A stretch of DNA of 64,000 nucleotides from Thiomicrorhabdus aquaedulcis (GCF_004001325.1 NZ_AP018722.1:2294001-2358000); one strand, 5' to 3'; counted from the stretch's first letter, positions 8,292 through 18,116 are shown. The notes: generated by a model not told the origin, from the sequence alone. Translations and numbers: made by a program.

Positions 8292-10364
8292 TTAAAACTT
8301 ATACTTTGCACCCAGCTCAAATGAACGGTCTGGACCGGCGTAAATTCCCTGTCTTAAACTGGCAATGTAACGCTCGTCGGTTAGATTTTTAACCGCGCCA
8401 AACACGCTTAATTGTTTGTCTACCGTGTAATGTGCGTTTAAATCCAACGTGGTGTAAGCGTCCACCTGACCGGTAAAAAAGCCGCTGGTGTTTTCGGCAA
8501 TTTCTTTGGTGTTGGCGGTGTCGGTAAATTGAGCACTCATGTGATTGGCGCTTAATGCCGTATTTAACCCGCCATTTTTATAACCTAATGAAGCATTCAT
8601 AATCCACTCTGGCGTGTACGTCACACGATTTCCGTCGGCAATGTCTAAGTCGCCGTTGGCTTTATAACGATTGCCCACGTATTGGGCGTTGGCCACGTAC
8701 GTCACATTGGTATCCAAACTAAAGCCGCCGCCCAACTCAAAGCCTAACGCCGCTTCTATGCCTTGATGCAAGGTTTTGCCACCATTGGTTTTTTGAAAAT
8801 CACTGTTGCTGTTGGCGGGAATAATTTGGTTTTCAAAATTCATCTGAAAGGCCGCTAACTCATAACGTGTTGTATCGACCGCGCCGCGCACCCCAATTTC
8901 GTAGTTAACCGAACGCTCGGCTTCTAATTGCTGGTCTTCATAACCGGTCAATGCGTCGGCCGTTACCGCTGGCGCAAACGCTTTGTACACGCCACCAAAC
9001 ACCTGCGCGGCTGGCGACACTTGATAGGTCACGCCCACACCCGGCATCACCTCGGTATTGTCGGTAGAGGCACTTTGAGCACGATTGCGCTCGTTAACCG
9101 ATTCTTGCTCATATTGCTCAATACGAATTCCGGGGGTAATGGCCAATTGGTCGTTTACCATAAAACGATTTTGCGCGTACACGGCCACACTCTTAGCCGA
9201 ATCGTGCACTTCTTTGGTTAATGTGCCCGAACGCGGACTGCTGCGCGAGGCGGTAATGCCTTTATCCACCATGCTTTCATTCATTAAACGCAAGCCCATT
9301 TCGGTTTCGTTTTGTATGCCAAACGTGTTGTGCGCCACACTCAAACGGGTGTCTAATCCGGTGCGCTCAAACGCTCGATTATTGCCTTTTACTTCGTCGG
9401 TATACACCCATCGCCCCGCCGCCTTTGATGCTGTGTTATCGGTGCTAAAACGCCAGTAATCACGGCTCATTTCACTCCAATACACCAAAGTATTAAGCTT
9501 TACCTGATCACTAATGTCCCACTCGTGGTTAATGTCAAACGAGTTACGCTCGGTTAAAAAGTAATCATCGGGTGCGGGGTTGTAGGTAGCACCGTCTTTG
9601 TAAGCGTCTAAAAATAACCCGCGATACGAAATATTGGCCTCATTATCGTAATGCGTAAACTTAGCACTCACCCATTGATCGTTGCCAATCGCCATACCGC
9701 CTTTTACCATGAGGTCGTTCATGATAAAGCCTTTGTCTTGAAAACCATCGCTTTCGGCTTTGGTGTAAACAATGCCGGCCACCGCATCACCCGAAGGTGC
9801 GCTGCCACCGGCTTCGACCGTGGCTTCTTTGTAGCCGTGCGAACCTACTCGACCGGCCACCGACGCGCCGTCCTCGGGTTGTTTGGTTTTATAGTTAATA
9901 ACCCCCCCAATCGTGCTTGGACCATAACGCAATGAAGACGCGCCTTTTAACACTTCGACGCTTTCCATGCGCTGAATTCTTGGATTGTAATAACGCGCAT
10001 TGCCCAAAAATAGACTGGGGGCAACGGGTACACCGTCTTCTAAAATAAGGGTTTTGTAATCGGCCGCGCTTAAACCACGCACACCAATATTGGCCACCAC
10101 CGCGCTCTCTTCTTCCGGCTTTATGACCACGCCCGGAACATTTCTAAGCGCGTCTTGCGTAGACATAGGTTGACGAAGCTCCAGCTCTTCTTTGGTCACA
10201 ATCGCCACCGAGCCCGGTTGTTTGGCCACGGCATTGTCGGCGGTGCCTACCACGTCGATGCGCGGCAGTTCGGTTTTCTTAAGTTCTTGCGCGCTGGCCT
10301 GTACGCTCATGGCGGCCGCCATACTAATGAGTAATGTTTTAAGCGCAAATTTTTGGTGTGACAT
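8292..10364 (-). CDS. TonB-dependent outer-membrane receptor, FecA-like
   Basis: The 690-residue protein has a signal peptide ending ASAQE, then a TonB-box-like stretch (LPRIDVVG). A plug domain covers about residues 45-165 with VAIVTKEELE, QDALRNVPGV and the highly conserved VEVLKGASSLRYGPSTIGG. The rest is a 22-strand beta-barrel ending in the outer-membrane signature YKF. The plug resembles ferric-dicitrate receptor FecA and related iron-chelate receptors. The neighbouring hemP and fbpC-A-B genes and a Fur-like operator support iron-regulated ferric transport. The exact ligand cannot be told. An AAAGGA ribosome-binding site precedes the ATG at 10364. Confidence 0.92.
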   Translation of the reverse strand: MSHQKFALKTLLISMAAAMSVQASAQELKKTELPRIDVVGTADNAVAKQPGSVAIVTKEELELRQPMSTQDALRNVPGVVIKPEEESAVVANIGVRGLSAADYKTLILEDGVPVAPSLFLGNARYYNPRIQRMESVEVLKGASSLRYGPSTIGGVINYKTKQPEDGASVAGRVGSHGYKEATVEAGGSAPSGDAVAGIVYTKAESDGFQDKGFIMNDLMVKGGMAIGNDQWVSAKFTHYDNEANISYRGLFLDAYKDGATYNPAPDDYFLTERNSFDINHEWDISDQVKLNTLVYWSEMSRDYWRFSTDNTASKAAGRWVYTDEVKGNNRAFERTGLDTRLSVAHNTFGIQNETEMGLRLMNESMVDKGITASRSSPRSGTLTKEVHDSAKSVAVYAQNRFMVNDQLAITPGIRIEQYEQESVNERNRAQSASTDNTEVMPGVGVTYQVSPAAQVFGGVYKAFAPAVTADALTGYEDQQLEAERSVNYEIGVRGAVDTTRYELAAFQMNFENQIIPANSNSDFQKTNGGKTLHQGIEAALGFELGGGFSLDTNVTYVANAQYVGNRYKANGDLDIADGNRVTYTPEWIMNASLGYKNGGLNTALSANHMSAQFTDTANTKEIAENTSGFFTGQVDAYTTLDLNAHYTVDKQLSVFGAVKNLTDERYIASLRQGIYAGPDRSFELGAKYKF

Positions 10365-10519
10365 AAAGAGTCCTTTTAAAGGTTGTTGTCAAAATCAATT
10401 ATTTTTGGCTGGCTTAAAAACATCTGGCTGGCTGTAAAAGTACGTTAGGAGAGTACAAGGGCTTTAATGCTTTTAATGTTTTAAGAGCATTTGTGGGGTC
10501 GTTCGTTACTTGGTTAAAA

Positions 10520-10708
10520 TCACTTGGTTAAAATTAATTTGTTGTCGCGGGTAATTCGCAAGGTATACATAAATTCATTGTGCTGTATGGTGAGTCTTTT
10601 GTGCCCAGCAAACAAATCGGCACTGTGCAAAACTCTAACGGCCTCAGCATTGAGATTAGCCTCTTTACTTTGTTGGTTAATCTCTTTAGGTGTTGTGGAG
10701 TAATTCAT
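10520..10708 (-). CDS. hemP: Hemin uptake protein HemP family
   Basis: This is a 62-residue protein. The C-terminal half (LTIQHNEFMYTLRITRDNKLILTK region, residues about 39-62) matches the HemP signature I.H....Y.LR.T...KLILTK. HemP proteins are small and iron-regulated, and are encoded beside haem or ferric-siderophore receptors; in some bacteria they act as regulators. Here the gene lies between the TonB receptor and the divergent fbpC, downstream of the Fur-like operator and a 15-bp tandem repeat. It probably shares iron control with the receptor gene 155 bp downstream. Confidence 0.85.
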   Translation of the reverse strand: MNYSTTPKEINQQSKEANLNAEAVRVLHSADLFAGHKRLTIQHNEFMYTLRITRDNKLILTK

Positions 10709-10725
10709 GTGCCTCTACCCAATAT

Positions 10726-10783
10726 TAATAAACAGACATTAAATAAACAGACATTAAATAAACAGACATTAAGTAAACAGACC
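10726..10783 (+). repeat. About four tandem copies of a 15-bp unit upstream of hemP
   Basis: The unit AATAAACAGACATTA-like sequence repeats with a 15-bp period at 10726, 10741, 10756 and 10771 (last copy diverged). It lies between the hemP start and the operator, so its copy number would change the hemP leader length. Confidence 0.85.
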
Positions 10784-10869
10784 GAAAAACCACTTTAAAA
10801 GCGTTGGTAACGCAAATAAAAATGATTCGTAAAACGATTTAAGAAGGCATGATAAAGGTTTTTTATGCA

Positions 10870-10900
10870 AATGCAAATAGTAATAAATGCTATTTGCATT
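10870..10900. promoter_or_regulatory. Fur-like operator in the hemP-fbpC divergent region
   Basis: Perfect 11-bp arms AATGCAAATAG / CTATTTGCATT are separated by nine bases (TAATAAATG). TGCAAAT-type hexamers around an AT-rich core are typical of Fur sites in gammaproteobacteria. The location between hemP and fbpC supports iron-responsive control of both. Assignment to Fur rather than another repressor is inference. Confidence 0.65.
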
Positions 10901-10986
10901 AAAAATAACTTTTTAGCAAAACAGTATTGAAAACAATTCGTATTTGGATTAATATGTTTTTAAGTGCTTTTAACAGGGGGTTTTAA

Positions 10987-11655
10987 ATGCTGTCATTACA
11001 ACAAGTAAGTGTGTTACATGAGCGTTTTCCAGTACTCAACACCTGCAACCTGCAATTGGCGCAAGGCGAAATTGTGGGCTTGATGGGCGAAAGCGGCAGT
11101 GGCAAAACTACCCTGTTACGCGCCATTGCCGGTTTTCAGCGTTTGTCGCAAGGTGAAGTGATTGTGGCCGGGCGTTGTTTAAGCTGTTCAAAACACTGCA
11201 CCGCGCCCGAACAACGCGGCATTAGCATGGTGTTTCAAGACTACGCCTTGTTTCCACATTTAACCGTGGCCGACAACATTGGCTTTGGTTTGCACCGCGT
11301 GTCTAAAGCCGAAAAACGTCTGCGTGTAAACCACTTAGCCGGCATGATGGACATTACCGAACTGCTTGCGCGTTTTCCGCACGAGTTGTCGGGCGGCCAG
11401 CAACAGCGCGTGGCCATTGCACGCGCCATGGCACCCAAACCCGATCTACTCTTATTAGACGAACCGTTTTCAAATTTAGACCGCCCGCTGGCAATGCGCT
11501 TGGCTAAAACTCTGCGTGAATGGATTAAAGCCGAAAACCTCTCGGCGCTGGTGGTAACGCATTCACGTGAAGAAGCCAACAGCATGTGCGATCGTTTGGC
11601 CATATTGCATCACGGTGCTTTGCAGTCGCTTGAAAGCCAAACTTCTGCGGCGTAA
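10987..11655 (+). CDS. fbpC: Ferric iron ABC transporter ATP-binding protein, short form
   Basis: This 222-residue ATPase has Walker A GESGSGKTT (about residues 34-42), a Q-loop VFQDYALFPHLTVADNIGFGL, signature LSGGQQQR, Walker B LLLLDEP and the H-loop THSREEA. The order of features and the fbpA/fbpB neighbours indicate the FbpC/Fe3+ importer class. It energises the FbpB permease at the cytoplasmic face. It lacks the roughly 120-residue C-terminal regulatory (TOBE) domain of classical FbpC, and no continuation is visible in other frames, so the short form seems real. A Fur-like operator lies about 90 bp upstream. Confidence 0.88.
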   Translation: MLSLQQVSVLHERFPVLNTCNLQLAQGEIVGLMGESGSGKTTLLRAIAGFQRLSQGEVIVAGRCLSCSKHCTAPEQRGISMVFQDYALFPHLTVADNIGFGLHRVSKAEKRLRVNHLAGMMDITELLARFPHELSGGQQQRVAIARAMAPKPDLLLLDEPFSNLDRPLAMRLAKTLREWIKAENLSALVVTHSREEANSMCDRLAILHHGALQSLESQTSAA

Positions 11656-11762
11656 ACAGCGCAAACTCTACTTCTCTCATTCCTTGTTGATTCAATCCAA
11701 CGCCTCACGTGCTCCTAACACGCGAGCTAGGCTTGAGCGCCCATACATTTTAAAAAGGCTAA

Positions 11763-12854
11763 ATGACTATGAAACACCTTGTTAACCTATTTAACACCAC
11801 CCGTAAATGGTCTTTAGCACTGGGTTTAAGTGCGGTGTCGGGCTTATCGCTTTCACCAGGCCTGGTAGGTTTTATGGCATTGGGATCAATCGGTCTATCA
11901 AGCCAAGTCATGGCGCAAGACGAGGCGTTGGTGATTTACAGCTCACGCAAAGAGCCGCTAATTAAGCCGTTTTTAGACGCGTTCTCGAAAGAAACCGGTA
12001 TTAAAATCACCCTGTACACGGGTAAAGACGGCGCGTTAATTGAGCGCATTAAATCCGAAGGTGCCAGCACGCCGGCTGACATTTTAATGATGGCCGATGC
12101 CGGTAACTTAGGCTACGCCGCCAGCCAAGGGCTGTTTAGCCCAATGCAATCCCCCATTCTTGAAAAGAACATTCCGGCACACTTACGCGACCCGCAAAAC
12201 TTATGGACAGGCTTATCCATTCGTGCGCGCACCTTGGTGTACAGCACCGAGCGCGTTAAGCCCAGTGAGCTGTCCACCTACGAAGAGTTAGCCGACCCTA
12301 AATGGCAAGGCCGTTTGTGCTTACGCTCGGCCAACACGGTGTACAACAAATCGTTGATTGCCTCACAAATCGCTCACAATGGTGAGGCCAAAACCGAACA
12401 AATGGTAAACGGTTGGGTTAAAAACTTAGCCGCCAAACCCTTTGCTAAAGACGCCGAAGTGATGAGCGCCATTTTAGCCAACCGTTGCGATGTAGGCATT
12501 GTAAACACCTACTATTTTGGCCAAGAAATGGCCAAACAACCCGAGGCTAAAATCGCGTTATTTTGGGCGAATCAAGACAGCACCGGCACGCACATTAACG
12601 TCAGTGGTGCTGGCGTTATCAAACACAGCGACCAAAAAGCCAACGCACAAAAACTCATTGAATGGTTAAGCCGCGACCCGGCACAAACCTTGTATTCGGA
12701 AGCCAATTTTGAATACCCCGCCAACCCTAACTTTGCCGTATCGCCACAGATTGCAGCGTGGGGTGAGTTTAAAGCCGACACCCTTAACCTTGGAAAAGTG
12801 GCGCAATTGCAAGAAAACGCGGTGCGCTTAATGCAAAAAGCTGGGCTTCAATAA
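11763..12854 (+). CDS. fbpA: Periplasmic ferric iron-binding protein
   Basis: This 363-residue solute-binding protein belongs to the FbpA/FutA class. The mature part starts near residue 52 after SSQVMA with LVIYSSRKEPL. It contains TGIKITLYTGKDG, ADILMMADAGNL and VNTYYFGQ (tyrosine pair typical of Fe3+ ligands), then GTHINVSGAGV. The signal sequence is unusually long, about 51 residues. Its middle (SPGLVG) is encoded by a perfect copy of the dispersed palindrome at 11855. Two ATG starts (11763 and 11769) are possible. It lies between fbpC and fbpB in one operon. Confidence 0.92.
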   Translation: MTMKHLVNLFNTTRKWSLALGLSAVSGLSLSPGLVGFMALGSIGLSSQVMAQDEALVIYSSRKEPLIKPFLDAFSKETGIKITLYTGKDGALIERIKSEGASTPADILMMADAGNLGYAASQGLFSPMQSPILEKNIPAHLRDPQNLWTGLSIRARTLVYSTERVKPSELSTYEELADPKWQGRLCLRSANTVYNKSLIASQIAHNGEAKTEQMVNGWVKNLAAKPFAKDAEVMSAILANRCDVGIVNTYYFGQEMAKQPEAKIALFWANQDSTGTHINVSGAGVIKHSDQKANAQKLIEWLSRDPAQTLYSEANFEYPANPNFAVSPQIAAWGEFKADTLNLGKVAQLQENAVRLMQKAGLQ

Positions 12855-12856
12855 CG

Positions 12857-14449
12857 TTGCTTTCCAACACCCTTAAACATCGCTTAACCCAATGGCCAGT
12901 TAATCTGGTCATGGGTTTTTTGCTGATTATTTTATTGCTCCCCACCTTGCAATTGTTAAGCGGCTGGTTTGACTCCGACCCACAGCTTTGGCAACATTTT
13001 GCCGACACTTTGCTCTTAGACTTAATAAGCAATACCTTACTGCTGTTATTGGGTGTAACCTTTGGCACTTTGGTGCTGGGCGTGGGTTTAGCGTGGTTAG
13101 TGGTGATGTTTGAGTTTCCGGGACGACGCTGGCTTAGCTGGCTTTTGTTACTGCCTTTTGCCATGCCAGCCTACGTGCTGGCGTTTGTGTTTTTGGGTGT
13201 CTTTGATTACAGCGGCACAGTGCAAAACACATTAAGCCAACTGGGCTGGACGCCCATCGACATTCGCGAAGGTGTTTGGGGGCCGGCCTTGGTGCTGTCG
13301 CTGGTGTTTTATCCTTACGTCTACATTTTAAGCAAAACCGCCTTTGCCAACCAATCGATTACACTCATCGAAACCGCGCAAAGCCTGGGCTGTGGTGCTA
13401 ACTGCATTTTTTGGCGAGTAAGTTTGCCGCTGGCGCGCCCCGCCATCGCCGCCGGTTTAAGCTTAGCGCTCATGGAAACCTTGGCCGATTTTGGCACCGT
13501 TGAACTGTTTAATTACGCCACTTTTACCACCGCCATTTACAGCGCCTGGGAAGACTTTCGCTCCTTGGCCGTGGCCGCGCAACTGTCGTCACTGTTGTTG
13601 CTGTTTGCCCTGCTGCTCTTGGGCACCGAACGCTTAACGCGTGGCAAGCGACGCTACAATCAACAAGCGCGGTTAAGCTCGCCACCGTTTACCCTAAGCC
13701 GCAAAGCCCAATGGGGCATGAGCCTCTTATTATGGGGGTTTTTAGCCCTTACCTTAGGCATTCCATTGCTGCAACTTAGTCTGTGGGCGGCTCAAACCCT
13801 AAGCCAAGAATGGGACGCACGCTACATTGACTGGTTTAATAGCACCTTAATATTGTCGGTGTTGGCGGCGTTAATCACCGTGGCATTGGCACTGTTTATG
13901 AACGCCTTGCAAAGCCAACGCCACGCCTCACGTTGGCTACGCTTTAGCATTGAAGTGGGCAAAATAGGTTACGCCCTGCCTGGCATTGTGTTGGCGATTG
14001 GCATAATGGGACTGTTGGCCACACTGAATAACTGGCTCAATACCCAGTGGTTTTTGGGTGGATTATTTGCGCTCATGCTGGCGTATTTGGTGCGGTTTAT
14101 TGCCGTCGCGTACGGTCCGGTGCAAAGCCGATTTTTAAGCATAAAACCCAATATTATCGAAGCCGCACGCAATATGGGCGCCAGCAAATGGCGCATGGCG
14201 TGGCAAATTTATCTGCCGCTGCTTAAACCCGGTATTTTAAGTGCGTTACTGCTGGTATTTATGGACGTGTCTAAAGAACTGCCCGCCACCTATTTACTGC
14301 GCCCCTTTGGTTGGGACACCTTGGCCATTCGTATTTTTGAACTCAGCGCCGAAGGCCTATACGAACGTGCCGCCATTCCATCGCTGTTACTGCTCTTAAT
14401 AGGCATTTTGGGGTTGTGGCTCATGAAACGCTTAGGCGTTATTAAATAA
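12857..14449 (+). CDS. fbpB: Ferric iron ABC transporter permease FbpB
   Basis: This 530-residue inner-membrane protein is a fused double permease with about 12 membrane segments. It has two BPD-type ATPase-contact loops: one around ETAQSLGCGANCIFWRVSLPL and one around EAARNMGASKWRMAWQIYLPL. That is the FbpB/SfuB architecture for Fe3+ import. It starts with TTG only two bases after the fbpA stop, implying translational coupling; an in-frame ATG at 12911 is the alternative. It pairs with FbpC for ATP and FbpA for substrate. Confidence 0.92.
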   Translation: MLSNTLKHRLTQWPVNLVMGFLLIILLLPTLQLLSGWFDSDPQLWQHFADTLLLDLISNTLLLLLGVTFGTLVLGVGLAWLVVMFEFPGRRWLSWLLLLPFAMPAYVLAFVFLGVFDYSGTVQNTLSQLGWTPIDIREGVWGPALVLSLVFYPYVYILSKTAFANQSITLIETAQSLGCGANCIFWRVSLPLARPAIAAGLSLALMETLADFGTVELFNYATFTTAIYSAWEDFRSLAVAAQLSSLLLLFALLLLGTERLTRGKRRYNQQARLSSPPFTLSRKAQWGMSLLLWGFLALTLGIPLLQLSLWAAQTLSQEWDARYIDWFNSTLILSVLAALITVALALFMNALQSQRHASRWLRFSIEVGKIGYALPGIVLAIGIMGLLATLNNWLNTQWFLGGLFALMLAYLVRFIAVAYGPVQSRFLSIKPNIIEAARNMGASKWRMAWQIYLPLLKPGILSALLLVFMDVSKELPATYLLRPFGWDTLAIRIFELSAEGLYERAAIPSLLLLLIGILGLWLMKRLGVIK

Positions 14450-14477
14450 AAACCTTTGCACACATTGGAGTCCAATC

Positions 14478-14756
14478 ATGGCCATTGCCAGTACCCGCCA
14501 CATTTTAGTCAAAACCCAAGAACAAGCCTTAGCGCTCAAACAACAACTCGCCAAAGGCGGCGATTTTGCCCAATTGGCCAAAAAACACTCCCTGTGCAAC
14601 TCAGCCAAAAAAGGCGGCCATTTGGGCGAGTTTGCGCCCGGAAAAATGCTCAAAGCGTTTGACGACGTAGTGTTTAAATTACCGGTTCTTACCGTACATG
14701 GCCCGATTAAAACCAAATTTGGCTTTCATTTAATTGAAACTATTTATCGCAGTTAA
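14478..14756 (+). CDS. ppiC: Parvulin-type peptidyl-prolyl isomerase
   Basis: This 92-residue cytoplasmic parvulin carries the family signatures RHILVKT at residues 7-13, GGDFAQLAKKHS at 27-38, KKGGHLGEF at 44-52, and the C-terminal TKFGFHLI. It has the length of E. coli PpiC and no signal peptide. It catalyses cis-trans isomerisation of peptidyl-proline bonds. TTGGAG precedes the start. It follows fbpB by 28 bp and may be co-transcribed, though a functional link is not expected. A MITE-end-like sequence and a palindrome copy lie just downstream (14766-14828). Confidence 0.95.
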   Translation: MAIASTRHILVKTQEQALALKQQLAKGGDFAQLAKKHSLCNSAKKGGHLGEFAPGKMLKAFDDVVFKLPVLTVHGPIKTKFGFHLIETIYRS

Positions 14757-14849
14757 TCTTTTTTAGAGACCTTTGCTAATCGACGTTATAAGCCCTTTCT
14801 CGCTAAAATGCATTTGACCAGGCCTGGTGGGTTGATATTTTAATGTGAC

Positions 14850-16058
14850 CTACTCATGCCTTAACGCATCAATGGGGTTTAGGCGGGCGGCGTTGCGGGC
14901 TGGAAAGTAGCCAAAAATAACGCCTATCACCGCTGAAAACACAAACGCTAAGACCATAATGCTTACATCAAACATCAGCGGCAGTCCCATTAAGGCGGTT
15001 AATCCGGCCGAGGCTCCGATGGCCAATGCAATGCCAATTAATCCACCCAGCGACGACAGCACCACGGCCTCGACCAAAAACTGCAACAACACTTCGCGCT
15101 CTAACGCGCCAATGGCCATGCGGATGCCAATTTCGCGGGTGCGTTCGGTCACCGCCACCAACATAATGTTCATAATGCCAATGCCGCCCACCAATAAACT
15201 CACCGCCGCCACCGCCCCCAAAAGCATGGTCATTACCTTGGTGGTGCCGGTTAAGGCGTTGGTTATTTCGCGGGTGTCCATCACCGAAAAATCGTTTTTT
15301 TGCATTTGACTTAAATGCCGACGGTCGCGCATCAACTGGGTAATGGCGCGGTTGACAATGTCGGTATTAATATTGGGTTTTACCGCAATGCGAATCATCG
15401 TAATGTCTTGATTACCGGTAAGGCGTCGTTGCACGGTTTTAAGCGGCATAATGAGCGTATCGTCTTGATCCGAGCCCATCATCGACTGACCTTTGGGCGC
15501 CAACACGCCAATAATTTCGCACGAAAAATTTTGTAATCGGACGCGCTGTCCCAACGGTTCGGCTCCAGAAAACAGCTCTTTTACCAAGGTAGCGCCAATC
15601 AGACAACTCGTTTTGCCCGCCCCCAGCTCGGCCTTGTTAAAGGTGCGACCTTGGGCGAGCGTCCAGTTGCCGGTGATAAAATAATCGTTGGTGGTGCCCA
15701 CCACATTGGTGCTCCAATTAAGATTACCAAACACCGCCGTTACCGAACGACTGACCGTGGGTGCGACCGCCACCAACGAGCTGATTTCGGCTTGAATGGC
15801 CTGCGCGTCTTCGACTTTAAACAGACGTGAGCTGCTGCTGTCACTGCCCGGCCCCATGCGTTGACCGGGCATCACCATTAACAAATTACTGCCCAAACTG
15901 GACACTTGCTGGGTGACTTTTTGGGTGGCGCCGTTGCCAACGGTAACCATGGTAATGACCGCCGACACACCGATAATAATCCCCAGCATGGTTAAGGCCG
16001 AGCGCATTAAATTGCGGCTAATCTCTCTAAACGCCAATAACAGTACATTCCAAATCAT
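14850..16058 (-). CDS. MacB-type ABC exporter permease subunit
   Basis: This 402-residue protein has one N-terminal membrane segment (LTMLGIIIGVSAVITMVTVG), a large periplasmic domain of about 200 residues, and three C-terminal segments. Between them is the FtsX-like motif TREIGIRMAIGA; the protein ends LNPIDALRHE. That is the MacB permease half. In E. coli the ATPase is fused; here it is a separate gene overlapping by 4 bp. The likely role is export of a drug, peptide or lipidic substrate from the periplasm through the TolC-like protein encoded at the head of this operon. The substrate is not predictable. Confidence 0.93.
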   Translation of the reverse strand: MIWNVLLLAFREISRNLMRSALTMLGIIIGVSAVITMVTVGNGATQKVTQQVSSLGSNLLMVMPGQRMGPGSDSSSSRLFKVEDAQAIQAEISSLVAVAPTVSRSVTAVFGNLNWSTNVVGTTNDYFITGNWTLAQGRTFNKAELGAGKTSCLIGATLVKELFSGAEPLGQRVRLQNFSCEIIGVLAPKGQSMMGSDQDDTLIMPLKTVQRRLTGNQDITMIRIAVKPNINTDIVNRAITQLMRDRRHLSQMQKNDFSVMDTREITNALTGTTKVMTMLLGAVAAVSLLVGGIGIMNIMLVAVTERTREIGIRMAIGALEREVLLQFLVEAVVLSSLGGLIGIALAIGASAGLTALMGLPLMFDVSIMVLAFVFSAVIGVIFGYFPARNAARLNPIDALRHE

Positions 16059-16762
16059 TCGGGTGACCTACTTTTGTTTGTCGCTGAATCGTGCTCAACC
16101 TGGCCGTCCACAAAGTGAATTAACCGCTGTGCAAACTGCGCCATCTCAGACTCATGGGTGACCATTAAAATGGTAATGCCCAACTCGCTGTTAAGCTGAC
16201 TTAACAGTTGCATAATCTCTTTACTGCGCGCGGTGTCTAGATTGCCCGTGGGCTCGTCGGCCAATAACACCCGTGGATTGGTTACCAAAGCACGCGCAAT
16301 GGCCACGCGTTGTTGTTGGCCGCCCGACAGTTCGCTCGAGCGATGGTTTTCCCAGCCGTCTAAGCCCACCAACGCCAAGGCTTTACGCGCGGCGGCGTGG
16401 CGTTGTGCGCGTGCCATGCCGCGATACAACAACGGCAGCTCGACGTTTTCGAGCGCGGTGGTGCGCGCCAATAAGTTAAACCCCTGAAACACAAACCCCA
16501 AATAATGCCGACGCAACAAGGCCAATTGGTCGCGCGTCAGTTGTTCAACGTGCACACCGTCAAACAGGTATTCGCCTGCGCTGGCGCTGTCCAAACAGCC
16601 CAATAAGTTCATCACCGTCGATTTGCCCGAACCACTGGGACCCATAATGGCCACAAACTCACCTTCGTTAATATCAAAACTCACGTCGTTTAACGCGGTA
16701 AATTCTGAAGCACCTTGGCCGTAGCGTTTTACAATGCGGTTAAATTGAATTAACGGCGACAT
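16055..16762 (-). CDS. MacB/LolD-type ABC exporter ATPase
   Basis: This 235-residue ATPase has Walker [10 protein letters not shown] (about 40-48), the LolD/MacB-class Q-loop [25 protein letters not shown] region, signature LSGGQQQR, Walker [13 protein letters not shown] and the H-loop MVTHE. It pairs with the permease encoded next. Its start abuts the end of the macA-like gene (shared base at 16762). It works as the motor of a MacAB-TolC-type tripartite system. Confidence 0.95.
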   Translation of the reverse strand: MSPLIQFNRIVKRYGQGASEFTALNDVSFDINEGEFVAIMGPSGSGKSTVMNLLGCLDSASAGEYLFDGVHVEQLTRDQLALLRRHYLGFVFQGFNLLARTTALENVELPLLYRGMARAQRHAAARKALALVGLDGWENHRSSELSGGQQQRVAIARALVTNPRVLLADEPTGNLDTARSKEIMQLLSQLNSELGITILMVTHESEMAQFAQRLIHFVDGQVEHDSATNKSRSPE

Positions 16763-18113
16763 TACAGCGGCACCTCAACACCCACAATCAGCGCGTCACC
16801 GGCTTGCAAGGCGTTGTCTTGACTTTCGAGCACCTCAATTTGATTGCCCGTGGTGTCACCGGTTTTAATTTTTACCCCTTGCGGCTGCCCATTGACCAAA
16901 CGCCACACGGTGCGATAGCCCTGTGGGTCATCTGGCGTTGCCGCCCCTTGCGGAAGGCTGGGCATGCGCCGTGGCATGGGAATAAACGAATCGACTAAAC
17001 TTTTTGGGCGCGCGGTGCCACATTAAGCACATCGGGGGTAAAACGTAAGGCGGCTTGCGGAATGAGCAACACATCGGCCTTTTCTTTTACCAAAACATCG
17101 GCACTGGCGGTCATGCCCGGACGCAAGGTTAAATCGGGGTTATTGACCTCTAACAAGGTGGTGTAGGTCACCACGCCGTTGGTGGTTTGCGAACCAAAAC
17201 GCACCTGTTTAATCTGCGCCGGAAACACCACATTGGGGTATGCGTCTACGGTAAAACTCGCCGTTTGCCCTGCCTTAACCAAGCCCACATCGGCCTCGTC
17301 CACGTCCACTTGCAGTTCCATGCGGCTTAAATCTTCAGCCAAAGTAAACAGGATGGGCGCCGACATGGTCGCCGCCACCGTTTGCCCACGTTCAATCGAG
17401 CGAATGAGCACCACTCCGTTAATAGGGGAAACTATGTCAGTTTTAGCCATATCGGTTTGATACAGCTCTAAAGTGGCTTTGGCTTTTTCAACCTCGGCCA
17501 ACGCCATGGCTTTGCTGGATTGTGCGCGCTTAAGCTGGGCTTGCGCTGCCAAAAAATCGGCTTGCGAAGGTAATTTGCCGTCCGACAGTTTTTTGATGGT
17601 GTGCATGCGCACCATATGGGCTTGCGCCTCTTCGAGCGTGGCGTTGGCTTGCAGCACCGTCGCATTGGCCACTTGCAACGCCGCTTGGGCTTGTAAGGTT
17701 TGCGCATGCAACTTGTCGGTATTAAGCCTGGCTAATAATTGGCCTTTGGTGACGGTGTCGTTAAAGTCTACAAACACCTCGTCAATTTTGCCCGACAACT
17801 CACTGCCCACTTCCACTTTATTGGTGGGTTGCAAGGTGCCGGTGGCCGCTACGGTGGCGCGAATGTCGCCACGCTGAATGGTTTGGGTTTGGTAGCTTGG
17901 GGCTTTATCGGCGTTAGGCAAACTTAACCACCACGCTACGGCGGCTAACAGAACCACACCCAACGCGCTTAACAACAACCACTTACGCACAGTGTGCGGC
18001 TTGGCATTGAGCTTGAGCGTTTGCTCAATAGTCGGCTTGCTGGTCTTAATGGGCTTAATTGCACTGCTTGAATCGCTGTCTGATGTTTGGTCTAATTTTG
18101 TCTCTAAACGCAT
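16762..18113 (-). pseudogene. MacA-type membrane fusion protein, single frameshift near the C-terminus
   Basis: The first 372 codons (18113-16995) give a periplasmic adaptor. It has one N-terminal membrane segment (LLLSALGVVLLAAVAWWL), a lipoyl/barrel region with LQPTNKVEVGSELSGKIDEV, a long alpha-helical hairpin (about 130-215), and a barrel ending LIPQAALRFTP. The frame then stops after QKV. The next frame continues with SLVDSFIPMPRRMP and about 75 residues of the conserved C-terminal domain. Adding one base to the five-base homopolymer at 17001-17005 restores a 450-residue MacA homologue. A GGAG ribosome-binding site precedes the ATG, three bases after the upstream stop. Confidence 0.88.
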
Positions 18114-18116
18114 AAC

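Noticed and set aside
10987-11655. fbpC as another frameshifted gene missing its C-terminal domain
   Set aside because: No regulatory-domain sequence is visible in any frame after the stop; the short form seems genuine.
14959-15309. Long plus-strand frames opposite the macB permease and similar antisense frames elsewhere
   Set aside because: They are low-complexity mirror images of strongly conserved genes on the other strand.
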